In this document: one piece after another, positions 16,027 to 25,845 of the stretch
Numbering within the stretch: position 1 is the first letter of the stretch
How the letters are laid out: every line of letters starts with the position of its first letter
Assembly (NCBI RefSeq): GCF_003999975.1
Contig: NZ_RJAC01000031.1
Location: 19,008 to 83,007, forward strand
Direction: 5' to 3'
DNA length: 64,000 nucleotides
From: Actinoplanes solisilvae
Lineage (GTDB): Bacteria; Actinomycetota; Actinomycetes; Mycobacteriales; Micromonosporaceae
Notes under the pieces: generated by a model
Told to the model about the DNA's origin: nothing
The model's database searches: none
Seen by the model: only the letters and a program-made list of their open reading frames with translations
Program-made: the position numbers and the translations under genes

Positions 16027-16107
16027 AGTTGCGCCGAACACGTGCGCGGACGTGCCACGATCACGTAGGCACGCGCCGCCGCCCGTCCGGGGAAAGGAGC
16101 CGGTCAG

Positions 16108-16263
16108 ATGAAGAAGGCCATCGGCTGGATAGTGCTCATCCTGCTCATCTTCTACATCGGCACGAATCCCGGGCCGGCGTCCGACATCGCGCAGGGCATC
16201 GGCGACGGCATCGCCGAGATCTTCCGCAACATCGGCGTCTTCCTGCGCGAACTGTCCGATTGA
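16108..16263 (+). CDS. 51-residue small membrane protein
   Basis: The product begins MKKAIGWIVLILLIFYIGTN and continues with an amphipathic helix (IAQGIGDGIAEIFRNIGVFL). One N-terminal membrane helix is clear. GAAAGGAG stands 8 bases before the ATG. The downstream kinase start TTG at 16260 overlaps this stop, so the pair is coupled. Function unknown. Confidence 0.65.
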   Translation: MKKAIGWIVLILLIFYIGTNPGPASDIAQGIGDGIAEIFRNIGVFLRELSD

Positions 16264-17087
16264 AAATCCTCTGCGCCGGCCTGGCCACGGTCGACCTGCT
16301 CTACCGCGTCGACCAGATCCCCGCCGCCGACGAGAAAGCACAGGCGAGTTCGATGGAGGTCGCGGCGGGCGGCCCCGCGGCCAACGCCGCCATCACCGCC
16401 GCCACCCTGGGCGCAGAGGTCACCCTGGTCACCGCGATCGGCAGCCACCCGCTGGCCACCTTGATCCTCCAGGACCTTCAAGCCCATGACGTACGAGTCG
16501 TGGACGCGGCACACGCCTCGTCGGTGCCGCCCCCGGTCTCGACCGTTCTCGTCGCTCCTTCCGGCGCCCGCACGATCATCAGCCGCAACGCCGGAGACCA
16601 CGTCTACGACCCACCCCCCATGCCGCCCGCCGACCTGACCCTGATCGACGGCCACCACCCCGCCCTGGCCGCAGCCGCCGCTTCATCGGCCCGCCGCCTC
16701 GTCATCGACGCCGGAACTTGGCGCCCGATCTTCCCGTCCCTGATCCCGTACGCCGAGGTAGTGGCCTGCTCCGAGACGTTCCGCCACCCCGCAGCCCCCA
16801 CCGGCCCCGACGCTATGACCGCTGCCGCGCTGGGCTGCCCCCACGTAGCCGTAACCCACGGCCCGGCTCCCGTGACCTGGTTCTCCGGCAACACCTCAGG
16901 CGCGATCCCGGTCCCGTCGGTGACCGCCCTCGACACCGCGGGCGCCGGCGACGCCTTCCACGGCGCCCTCGCGTTTTCGCTGGCCGCGGGCTCGGCTCTG
17001 CCGACCGCGCTGACCGACGCCGTCCGCGTTGCCGCCCTCCGCGTGCAACACCCCGGCCCCCGCGCCTGGCTGCGCCACCTTCGCTGA
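16260..17087 (+). CDS. PfkB-family carbohydrate kinase
   Basis: 275 residues. It begins at TTG 16260 (read as M-K-I-L-C-A-G-L), overlapping the small gene's stop. Ribokinase/PfkB features are the N-terminal substrate motif VAAGGPAANAAITAATLGA and the C-terminal signature DTAGAGDAFHGALA, with the catalytic Asp in GAGDAF. It should phosphorylate a sugar or nucleoside hydroxyl with ATP; the substrate is not evident. The next small gene overlaps it (TGATG). Confidence 0.85.
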   Translation: MKILCAGLATVDLLYRVDQIPAADEKAQASSMEVAAGGPAANAAITAATLGAEVTLVTAIGSHPLATLILQDLQAHDVRVVDAAHASSVPPPVSTVLVAPSGARTIISRNAGDHVYDPPPMPPADLTLIDGHHPALAAAAASSARRLVIDAGTWRPIFPSLIPYAEVVACSETFRHPAAPTGPDAMTAAALGCPHVAVTHGPAPVTWFSGNTSGAIPVPSVTALDTAGAGDAFHGALAFSLAAGSALPTALTDAVRVAALRVQHPGPRAWLRHLR

Positions 17088-17218
17088 TGACAGCGCAGCC
17101 TTCGGCTGACGAGAACGTCCGGCCCTGCGACTTCTGCGGCCACCCCGTGCCGATCGAGCCGATCGACGAGCTCGCTCGCCCCGTCCGCGGCCGTCCCGAC
17201 GTGACCGTCGCGTCCTAG
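17087..17218 (+). CDS. 43-residue CxxC small protein
   Basis: The product is MTAQPSADENVRPCDFCGHP followed by a polar tail. A single CDFC pair could be half of a zinc site, so dimerisation or a partner would be needed to complete it. ATG overlaps the kinase stop. The TAG stop shares the CTAG tetranucleotide with the convergent hydrolase stop. Codon third positions are strongly G/C. Function unknown. Confidence 0.55.
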   Translation: MTAQPSADENVRPCDFCGHPVPIEPIDELARPVRGRPDVTVAS

Positions 17219-18096
17219 GTGTTCAGCCGCACCAGGTCGGCGATCTCCTCGGGCAGTCCCGGCGATTCAAAGACATGACCCATTCCCGGTACGACCGCCA
17301 GGCGCGCACCCGGAATCGCGGCGGCCAGCGCCTCCCCGTGCGCCAGCGGGAAAACCGGATCCTGGTCCCCATGCACGACCGTCGTAGGAGCGGTGATCGC
17401 CGACAGCGACGCCAGCCGATCCGGCGCGAACGTCAGCCCGGCCCGACTGTGGTTACCGGCAGCGGACGGGGCGACCGCCCGCTTCCAGGCCCGCTCGAGC
17501 ATCGCCCGTACGCCCGCCTCGTCGAACGGCCGCACAGCGCCGTTGAAGACACGGAAGAGTTCCACGTCGGACTCCACCCCCGGCGGCAGATCAGCGGCCA
17601 CATGCGCCACGAACTCGGCCGTCGGCGGCGGCAGGTCATCCGGGTCGGCCGGCTCCCCCGCCCACGCCCGCCCCCACGCGGGCCCAGGATCATGCCCCAT
17701 CGGCGAACTACCCACAATGGTCAGCGACCGCACCCGCGCGGCCGCATGCACCCCCAGCCACTGCGCGATCATCCCGCCCATGGACGCCCCGACGACATGC
17801 GCCGAAGCCAGCCCGTACGCGTCCAGGATCGCCAGGCAGTCCCCCGCCAGGTCCGCGATCGCATAGGGCCGCTCATCGAAGTCGACAACGCTCGACAGCC
17901 CCGTGTCCCGATGATCGAACCGGATCACCTGAACACCCCGCCCGACCAGCCGACCGAGAAGCACGTCCGGCCAGCCGACCGCCTGCGCCCCCGCCCCCAT
18001 GATCAGCAGCACGGCCGGGTCCCCGGGATCCCCGATCCGCTCGGTCCACAGGCGCAGCGCCCCCGACTCCACGAACCGCTCCGCCGTCTCCATCAT
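17215..18096 (-). CDS. Alpha/beta-hydrolase fold enzyme
   Basis: About 293 residues from the MMETAERF start; a longer in-frame start at 18150 exists. The nucleophile elbow is GASMGG, the oxyanion-hole region is LIMGAGAQAVGW, the acid is in VVHGDQDPVFP and the histidine in GMGHVFE, giving a full Ser-Asp-His triad. It resembles the aclacinomycin-methylesterase/RdmC-like hydrolases. The natural substrate is unknown. Confidence 0.85.
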   Translation of the reverse strand: MMETAERFVESGALRLWTERIGDPGDPAVLLIMGAGAQAVGWPDVLLGRLVGRGVQVIRFDHRDTGLSSVVDFDERPYAIADLAGDCLAILDAYGLASAHVVGASMGGMIAQWLGVHAAARVRSLTIVGSSPMGHDPGPAWGRAWAGEPADPDDLPPPTAEFVAHVAADLPPGVESDVELFRVFNGAVRPFDEAGVRAMLERAWKRAVAPSAAGNHSRAGLTFAPDRLASLSAITAPTTVVHGDQDPVFPLAHGEALAAAIPGARLAVVPGMGHVFESPGLPEEIADLVRLNT

Positions 18097-18319
18097 GGCC
18101 AGCACGGTAACGCCCACCCGCCGACTCCCGCCCGCATTTACCCTCCCCATACCGCATGTCAGCCGACGCCTTGATCACCCCGAGCCGGCGTACGGCAGCC
18201 CACCCCGCGAGCGTCCCCGACAAGCCCTTCGACCGTTCGCCCGGATCAGGCCGCCACGTTCCAGCACTCATCCCCGAACGTCAACAACCCCACCGAAGAC
18301 CTGCGCGCCTCTTTTAGAC

Positions 18320-18368
18320 CGAGCTGAGCAACCGAGCCGAGCAACCGAGCTGAGCAACCGAGCTGCGG
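18320..18368. repeat. 13-bp tandem repeat, about 3.7 copies
   Basis: Units CGAGCTGAGCAAC, CGAGCCGAGCAAC, CGAGCTGAGCAAC and a partial CGAGCTGCGG follow directly on one another. Confidence 0.8.
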
Positions 18369-18922
18369 ACAGCGGTTCAAACCGCCACCTCTCCCGATCT
18401 TCGTCGTCGAACCCTTCACACATCGTGACAACCCTTACAAGTCGCACCAATTCGCGCCGCATTCTCAGAACCGTCCGCGATCAGCTAGACCCCTGCCGCC
18501 TGCCGCAGAGTGGTCGTTCGGGCGTCGGTCGGTTTGATCGTCGTGGTGTCTCAAGACCTTGGGGGCGCTGTCACCAACACCCCGGCCATCGCTCGGAGAT
18601 CAGCCGGGATTGGTTGCGGTGGATGCTTAGGGGCCCTGTGGCGGAAGTTCATCTACGCAGTCCTCGGCTGTCGGAGATGCTGCTTCACCGTCGCCGTGAC
18701 CAGGCGCTCTTCGCCGTGCCAGGCAGGAGGGCGCGCAGCGCCCGCACCGCAACCGGCACGGAGACTCCCTTGACCCACCACCCAGGCCCGCCTGGGTGAC
18801 GTGCTTCCTCAGGTTGACCGAGGCGCGGCAGCCAGACCACGGCCCGTCAGGTGACCGCCCAGCTCAGGCTGCAATCAGCAGCCGGTGACCCATCCCCCAG
18901 CCGCCGGAAAGCTCGCCCGCGA

Positions 18923-19000
18923 GGCTGGAGGCCGGGGTGGCAGTTCATGGCAATGAGATGCCCTTTGTTTTGCCATGAACTGTCACCCCGGCCTCCAGCC
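18923..19000. repeat. 30-bp inverted repeat (long hairpin) downstream of htpG
   Basis: Left arm 18923-18952 and right arm 18971-19000 are complementary over 30 bases with one mismatch; the 18-base spacer ends in TTTGTTT. It begins 25 bases past the htpG stop and could terminate transcription. The stem is much longer and better conserved than the other terminators here, which fits a small mobile hairpin or a regulatory RNA. Confidence 0.75.
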
Positions 19001-19024
19001 GTCAACCGTAAGAAAGCCGCGGGT

Positions 19025-20854
19025 TTAAACGGTCCGAGCCAGCCGATCAGCCAACAGCTTCGCAAACCGAGCCGGGTCTTCCAGATCCCCACCCTCAGCC
19101 AGCAGAGCAGTGCCATAAAGCAGCTCAGCAGTCTCAGGCAACGCCGAGTCGTCGGCCCGGTTCTCATGAGCAATCCGGAGCCCCGAGACCAGCGGGTGGT
19201 TGGGGTTGAGCTCCAGGATCCGCTTGACCCGCGGCCCTTCCTGACCCATCGCCCGATACATCTTCTCCAGCGCCGGCGTGATGTCGTCAGCGTCGCTGAC
19301 CAGGCAGGCAGGCGACGTCGTGAGCCGGTGGGTCAGGCGTACGTCCTTGACCTGCTCCTCGAGCTGCGTCTTGAGGAACGTCAGCAGCGGCGCGAAGTCT
19401 CCTTCGGGCTCCGGTTCTTCCTTGTCCTTCGGCAGGTCGACCGAGCCCCGGGCCACCGACTGCAGTTTCTTGCCCTCGTAGTCCGGGACCGCTTCGACCC
19501 AGATCTCGTCGACCGGGTCGGTCAGGATCAGCACTTCATAGCCTTGCGCCTGGAAGGCTTCCATGTGCGGCGAGTTCTCCACCTGCGAACGGCTCTCGCC
19601 GGTCAGGTAGTAGATCTCCTCCTGGCCTTCTTTCATGCGTTCGATGTAGGCCGCCAGCGTCGTCGGTTCGCTGCCCGCCGTCGAGCTGAAGGTCGACACG
19701 TCCAGGATCGCCTTCTGGTTGTCCTGGTCGTTGAGCAGGCCTTCCTTCAGTGCCCGCCCGAACTCCCGCCAGAACGTCGCGTACTTCTCCGCGTTGTTGT
19801 TCAGCAGGTCCTTGATCGTCGACAGGACCTTCTTGACCAGCCGGCGGCGGATCATCTGGATGTGCCGGTCCTGCTGGAGGATCTCGCGGGAGATGTTCAG
19901 CGACAGGTCGGCCGCGTCGACCACGCCCTTGACGAAGCGCAGGTAGTCGGGGATCAGTTCCCGGCTGTCGTCCATGATGAAGACGCGCTTGACGTAGAGC
20001 TGCAGACCCCGGCGGGCGTCGCGCTGGAAGAGGTCGTGGGGCGCCCGGGACGGCAGGAAGAGCAGCGCCTCGTATTCGAAGGTGCCTTCCGCCTTCATGT
20101 TGATGATCTCGAGGGGTTCGGACCAGTCGTGGCTGATGTGGCGGTAGAACTCGTGGTATTCCTCGTCGGTCACCTCGGAGCGCGGGCGCGCCCACAGGGC
20201 CTTCATGGAGTTGAGCGTGTCCTCGCCCATGGTGATCGGGAACGAGATGAAGTCCGAGTATTTCTTGACGATCTCGCGGATCTTCCACGTTTCCGTGTAG
20301 TCGTAGAGGGCGTCTTCCTCGTCCTTGGGGCGCAGGTGGACCGTGACGCTCGTGCCGACCGGCGCGTCGGGGGCGTCGTCGATCGTGAACGTGCCCTCGC
20401 CGTTCGACTCCCAGCGGGTGCCGTGGCCTTCCGTGCCGGCCTTGCGGGTCGTCAGCGTGACCTTGTCGGCGACCATGAAGGTCGAGTAGAAGCCGACGCC
20501 GAACTGGCCGATCAGCTCGGGACTCTCTTTCGCCTCGCGCAGCTTGTTCAGCAGCTCGGCGGTGCCCGATTTGGCGATGGTGCCGATCAGGTCGACGACC
20601 TCTTCGCGGGTCATGCCGATGCCGTTGTCACGGACGGTCAGGGTGCGGGCCTCGGTGTCGGCTTCGAGCTCGATGTGCAGGTCGGAGGCGTCGGCTTCGA
20701 GCCCGTCCTGCAGGGTGGCCAGGCGTAGTTTGTCGAGCGCGTCCGAGGCGTTCGAGATCAGCTCGCGCAGGAAGATGTCCTTGTTCGAATAGATCGAGTG
20801 GACCATCAACTGCAGCAGCTGCCGGGCTTCGGCCTGGAACTCCAACGTCTCCAT
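19025..20854 (-). CDS. htpG: Molecular chaperone HtpG (Hsp90)
   Basis: 609 residues, cytoplasmic ATP-dependent chaperone. The N-terminal GHKL ATPase has FLRELISNASDALDKLR, VRDNGIGMTREE, GTIAKSGT and GQFGVGFYS; the middle domain contains the catalytic arginine region near FIMDDSRELIPDYLRFVKG and SREILQQDRHI; the C-terminal part is the dimerisation domain. Length is normal for the bacterial form. GGGAG precedes the ATG. It is followed by the 18923-19000 hairpin. Confidence 0.97.
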   Translation of the reverse strand: METLEFQAEARQLLQLMVHSIYSNKDIFLRELISNASDALDKLRLATLQDGLEADASDLHIELEADTEARTLTVRDNGIGMTREEVVDLIGTIAKSGTAELLNKLREAKESPELIGQFGVGFYSTFMVADKVTLTTRKAGTEGHGTRWESNGEGTFTIDDAPDAPVGTSVTVHLRPKDEEDALYDYTETWKIREIVKKYSDFISFPITMGEDTLNSMKALWARPRSEVTDEEYHEFYRHISHDWSEPLEIINMKAEGTFEYEALLFLPSRAPHDLFQRDARRGLQLYVKRVFIMDDSRELIPDYLRFVKGVVDAADLSLNISREILQQDRHIQMIRRRLVKKVLSTIKDLLNNNAEKYATFWREFGRALKEGLLNDQDNQKAILDVSTFSSTAGSEPTTLAAYIERMKEGQEEIYYLTGESRSQVENSPHMEAFQAQGYEVLILTDPVDEIWVEAVPDYEGKKLQSVARGSVDLPKDKEEPEPEGDFAPLLTFLKTQLEEQVKDVRLTHRLTTSPACLVSDADDITPALEKMYRAMGQEGPRVKRILELNPNHPLVSGLRIAHENRADDSALPETAELLYGTALLAEGGDLEDPARFAKLLADRLARTV

Positions 20855-20902
20855 TTGCTTGCAACTCCCAGAAAGAAATGTCGGAGCCCGATCGTATGAC
20901 GA

Positions 20903-20934
20903 ACGCCCCGCCCGGCATGAGCCGGACGGGGCGT
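20903..20934 (-). terminator. Terminator hairpin downstream of citrate synthase
   Basis: A 14-bp stem with one mismatch pairs 20903-20916 (ACGCCCCGCCCGGC) with 20921-20934, with an ATGA loop. It lies in the 96-bp gap between gltA and htpG. Confidence 0.75.
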
Positions 20935-20950
20935 TTCGTAGCCGACTGGG

Positions 20951-22234
<1,284 letters not shown>

Positions 22235-22396
22235 GTATTTCCCTCACTTCACCGGCAGATGTCCCACGAAATTTGAAGTTCACCGTAAACCCTCAACCTG
22301 AATGGGTCATCAGGCGGCACCCCGCTGAGGGATTGATCACGAAGAGTGGCGCTCTTGTATAGATAATGGTTTAGCCGAACGCGGAGGTGCGAGCCA

Positions 22397-23248
22397 ATGC
22401 CGAATCCGAGTCCGTCTCCTGTGGTGGTCGGGGTGACCGGGACGTCCGCCGGTCTGGCCGCGGTGCGGCTGGCCGCCCGGGAGGCCGTGTCGCGCGACCG
22501 TGACCTTCGGATCGTGCACGCTTTCACCTGGTCACACCCCCGCCTCGACCACCGGTACGACCGGGCGCGGCACACCGCGTCCCAGGTCGTCGACGCGGCG
22601 GTCGCCACCGCCCAGCGTTCCACACCGGGGGTGCGGGTGACCAGTCAACTCGTCGACGGGCCGGCCGATGAGGTGCTGTTGCGCCTGGGCCGCACTGCTG
22701 AGCTTCTCGTGCTCGGCGACGACGACCTGGCTACCCTGCCGTGGCTGCCGTCGGGGTCGGTGCTGTGCCAGACGGTGGCCCGCGCCTGGTGCCCGGTGCT
22801 GGTGGCGCGCGGTCCGCGCCCGCAGGCCGGCCCCATTCTGGCCGCGATCGACGGTTCGCAGTGCTCGCTGCTCGCGCTGCGCCAGGCGGCCGAGGAGGGC
22901 GCCCGCCGCGACGTCGACGTGGTCGTCGCCCACGTCGTCGAGAGACCGGGGCTCGAGGCCGAACAGGAGGGCCGCAACATCCTGGCCGACTCGCTCGCCG
23001 CGGTGCCTGAGCTGGGCGATCACCGCGTCCGCATGCTGGCCGGGGCGGTCGCTCCCACCCTGGTGCGCATCTCCGGCAAGGCCCGGCTGACCGTGATGGG
23101 GCCGCGCGGCCACCACGACGACGGGCTGCTGGGCTCGGTGGCGCGCAATGTCCTGCACAGGGCGGCGAGCCCCACCCTGTTCGCCCACCGGCGTCCCGTG
23201 CCGCAGCAGCGTGCACCCCTTGATGCCGGAAACGCCCTGGCTCGCTAG
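22397..23248 (+). CDS. Tandem universal stress protein (UspA)
   Basis: 283 residues, two Usp domains. Domain 1 (about 8-140) opens VVVGVTGTSAGLAAVRLAA and closes with VLGDDD and GSVLCQTVARAWCPVLVAR. Domain 2 (about 145-265) opens ILAAIDGSQCSLLALRQAA and ends GLLGSVARNVLHRAASPTLF. Domain 2 keeps only part of the ATP-binding G-2x-G-9x-G(S/T) pattern. GGAGGTG precedes the ATG. An AT-rich stretch at 22355-22368 (TTGTATAGATAATG) is a probable -10 region, about 30 bp before the start. Role: stress or dormancy response. Confidence 0.88.
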   Translation: MPNPSPSPVVVGVTGTSAGLAAVRLAAREAVSRDRDLRIVHAFTWSHPRLDHRYDRARHTASQVVDAAVATAQRSTPGVRVTSQLVDGPADEVLLRLGRTAELLVLGDDDLATLPWLPSGSVLCQTVARAWCPVLVARGPRPQAGPILAAIDGSQCSLLALRQAAEEGARRDVDVVVAHVVERPGLEAEQEGRNILADSLAAVPELGDHRVRMLAGAVAPTLVRISGKARLTVMGPRGHHDDGLLGSVARNVLHRAASPTLFAHRRPVPQQRAPLDAGNALAR

Positions 23249-23302
23249 TCATGTCCTGATTTCAGCTCAGCCGCCGGGGATAGCCACCGAACTAGAACGG
23301 TG

Positions 23303-25573
23303 ATGACCGGGAAGTGGCGGCTGTTCGCAGCGGCTGGGCTCGCGGCGACCGTCGCGTACACGGCGAACCTGTCGCCGGTGCTCAACGCCGCCTGCCTGGT
23401 GCTGGTCGGCGCCGGCACGGTCTGGGCCTGTTTCGCCGGTCCCCGCCGTCACCGAGCCGAGCCCCGTACGGCCTGGTCTCTGCTCGGTGTTGCGGTGCTC
23501 TTCTGCCTGGCCGGAATCCTGTTGCGGCCCGTCGTGCACGACCTGCCGGGCCTGCTGCCGCTGCTGGCCGACGGCGCCACGATCACCGGGTACGCCGCCC
23601 TGGCCGCCTTTCTGTTCGCGATGCTGCGCCGGCGTCGCAGCCTGGAGTGGCACGCCGTGCTCGACGGGCTGATCGTCTGCCTGGCCGGCGCCCTCGCCGC
23701 GGGTCTGCTGCTGGCCGCGCCGGCCGCCGCCGTCTCGGACCGTCCGCTGCTGGTCTCGGTCGTCGCCGGGCTCTATCCGCTGTTCGACGTCATCCTGCTG
23801 CTCCTGCTGATCAACCTGACCTTCACGACCACGACCTGGCCGGGCGGCCTGATCGCGCTCATGTTCGCGATGTTCTCGATGTTCGTCGGCGACACCGCGT
23901 ACGCCGTGGTGGGCGCGGCCGGCGTCACCTATGCCTCGCCCCTGTTCGACGCCCCGTTCCTGATCGGCTTCGTGCTGGTCGGGGTGGCCGCGCTGCATCC
24001 CTCGGTGCCGCTGCTCGGTCAGGCCTCGCGCCCGCCCGTGCAGGCCTGGTCGTGGCGGCGAATCGCGCTGCTCGTGCCGGCCTTCGCCGTCCCGTTCGGG
24101 CTGCTGGTGGCGCTGCCCGAGATGTCGCGGGGCCGGCGTGTCGGCATCGCCCTGGTCGGCGTGCTGATGGTCGCGCTCCTGCTGGTGCGGGCGGTGACCG
24201 CGGTGCGGGCGCAGGCCGCCGCCCAGCGGCGCGCCGAGCACCAGGCGATGCACGACGCGCTGACCGGGCTGCCGAACCGCTACATGATCGGCGAGGAGGT
24301 GGCCCGGATGCTGCGCCGTCTGCCGGCCGGCGACCCGCGGCGGGTCTGGGTTCTGCTGCTCGACCTCGACGGCTTCAAGCTGGTCAACGACGGGTGGGGG
24401 CACGACACCGGCGATCAGCTCCTCATCGAGGTGGGCCGCCGGTTGCGGGCCGGCGCGCCCGTCGCGGCGCCGGTGGCCGCGGTCGGTGGCGACGGGTTCA
24501 TGCTGGCCACGCTGGGCGACCGCGAGCAGGCGATGACCCTGGCCGGGCTGGTCCGCGAGGTCTTCGGGCACCCGTTCGCCGTGCGCGGCGGCGAGCTGAC
24601 CATCACCTGCTCGACCGGGATCGCGTCGGCCGGTGGGGAGTCGGGCCGGGTCGAGGCGCTGATGCGCGACGCGGAGACGGCCATGTACCGGGCCAAGTCC
24701 GAAGGGCCGGGCGGGTTCACCGTCTTCGACGCGGCCATGCACGACCAGGTGCGCGAGCGCATCGACCTCGAGGTGGCGCTGCGCAAGGCCCTGGAGGAGG
24801 GTCAGCTCAGCGTCGCCTACCAGCCGATCGTCGAGATGGGCTCGGGCGTGCCCGCGGGGGCCGAGGCGCTGGTGCGCTGGGCGCATCCCGAGCGGGGCGC
24901 GATCTCCCCGGCCACGTTCATCCCGATCGCCGAGGACGCGGGGCTGATCGGCGCGATCGGCGACCGGGTGCGGCAGGAGGCGCTGCGCCAGCTCGGCGCG
25001 TGGCGCGAGGCCGGCATCGTCGGCGACGACTTCTATCTCTCGGTCAACGTCTCGGGACGTCAGCTCACCGACCCGCGGCTGCCGCACGACGTGGCGTCCG
25101 AGTTGCGGCGGTACGGGGTACCGGCGCGCTGCGTCGCCGTCGAGATGACCGAGTCGGTGCTGGTCGACTCGGCCGGGGTCGCCGGGCGGGTGCTCTTCGA
25201 GCTGCGCGAGATGGGCTGCCAGGTGCTCATCGACGACTTCGGCACCGGGTTCTCGGCGCTGGGCTACCTGCGACGCTTCCCGGCCACCGGCATCAAGATC
25301 GACCGCTCGTTCGTCACGGGGCTCGGCGTCAACCCGGGAGACGACGAGATCGTACGGGCGGTGGTGGCGATGTGCCACGCGCTGGAGCTCTCGGTCATCG
25401 CCGAGGGCGTCGAGACCCGTCTGCAGCGCGACACGCTGGCCGCGGTCGGTGTGGCCAAGGGCCAGGGCTGGCTGTGGGGACCGGCCGTGCCGCCCGACGA
25501 CTTCGCCCGGCACTGGCATACCAACCGAGCCGCCGCGTTGCCGGAGCGGCCCCGCCGAGACCACGCATGCTGA
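23303..25573 (+). CDS. Membrane GGDEF-EAL protein with degenerate GGDEF motif
   Basis: About 756 residues. Eight to ten hydrophobic segments occupy residues 1-300 (a MASE-like membrane sensor), followed by GGDEF (about 305-475) and EAL (about 490-745). The GGDEF signature reads GGDGF (395-399), losing the catalytic acidic residue, so cyclase activity is doubtful. The EAL domain keeps AEALVRW (EAL at 521-523), SVNVSGRQL, VEMTESVL, IDDFGTGFSALGYL and KIDRSFV, so c-di-GMP phosphodiesterase activity is likely. The degenerate GGDEF may bind GTP as a regulator. The codon before the ATG is an alternative GTG start. Confidence 0.9.
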   Translation: MTGKWRLFAAAGLAATVAYTANLSPVLNAACLVLVGAGTVWACFAGPRRHRAEPRTAWSLLGVAVLFCLAGILLRPVVHDLPGLLPLLADGATITGYAALAAFLFAMLRRRRSLEWHAVLDGLIVCLAGALAAGLLLAAPAAAVSDRPLLVSVVAGLYPLFDVILLLLLINLTFTTTTWPGGLIALMFAMFSMFVGDTAYAVVGAAGVTYASPLFDAPFLIGFVLVGVAALHPSVPLLGQASRPPVQAWSWRRIALLVPAFAVPFGLLVALPEMSRGRRVGIALVGVLMVALLLVRAVTAVRAQAAAQRRAEHQAMHDALTGLPNRYMIGEEVARMLRRLPAGDPRRVWVLLLDLDGFKLVNDGWGHDTGDQLLIEVGRRLRAGAPVAAPVAAVGGDGFMLATLGDREQAMTLAGLVREVFGHPFAVRGGELTITCSTGIASAGGESGRVEALMRDAETAMYRAKSEGPGGFTVFDAAMHDQVRERIDLEVALRKALEEGQLSVAYQPIVEMGSGVPAGAEALVRWAHPERGAISPATFIPIAEDAGLIGAIGDRVRQEALRQLGAWREAGIVGDDFYLSVNVSGRQLTDPRLPHDVASELRRYGVPARCVAVEMTESVLVDSAGVAGRVLFELREMGCQVLIDDFGTGFSALGYLRRFPATGIKIDRSFVTGLGVNPGDDEIVRAVVAMCHALELSVIAEGVETRLQRDTLAAVGVAKGQGWLWGPAVPPDDFARHWHTNRAAALPERPRRDHAC

Positions 25574-25687
25574 ACACTCTGCCCTCCGGCGTTGGCATCC
25601 TCCGCGTCCCTCGGGCATTATTCGGTTCGGGTCCGCTGGTAACGCGGATCACAGTGGGTTAATGTTTGATAACGGATGGGAGACAGT

Positions 25688-25807
25688 ATGGCGACGCTGG
25701 TGGGCTCGGACGGTTCCGTGGTCTGGATGGTCGCGGTCCTTTTCGTCCTCATGGCCGGCCTGGGCGCCGCGCTTCTCGCCGCCACCCGCATGACCCGCCG
25801 CCCCTGA
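25688..25807 (+). CDS. 39-residue small membrane protein
   Basis: The product starts MATLVGSDGSVVWMVAVLFV and has one membrane helix followed by a basic tail (TRMTRRP). GGGAG lies 6 bases before the ATG. It stands alone between the GGDEF-EAL gene and xthA. Function unknown. Confidence 0.55.
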   Translation: MATLVGSDGSVVWMVAVLFVLMAGLGAALLAATRMTRRP

Positions 25808-25845
25808 ACAGAGCACTCGGCCGCTTGATGTAGCAGTCTGGGTAG

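Larger units (their letters stand above)
18097..19024. other. Gene-poor gap with repeats
   Basis: About 930 bases without a supportable gene; short open frames exist but have no start signal or family. It holds a 13-bp tandem repeat (18320-18368), a 7-bp-stem hairpin with a CCCG loop (18780-18797) and the long inverted repeat at 18923-19000. Parts at 18500-18830 look like decayed coding sequence, but I could not identify a parent. Confidence 0.5.

Noticed and set aside
18246..18462. Two short minus-strand frames over the 13-bp repeats.
   Set aside because: They overlap each other in different frames and consist largely of translated repeat.
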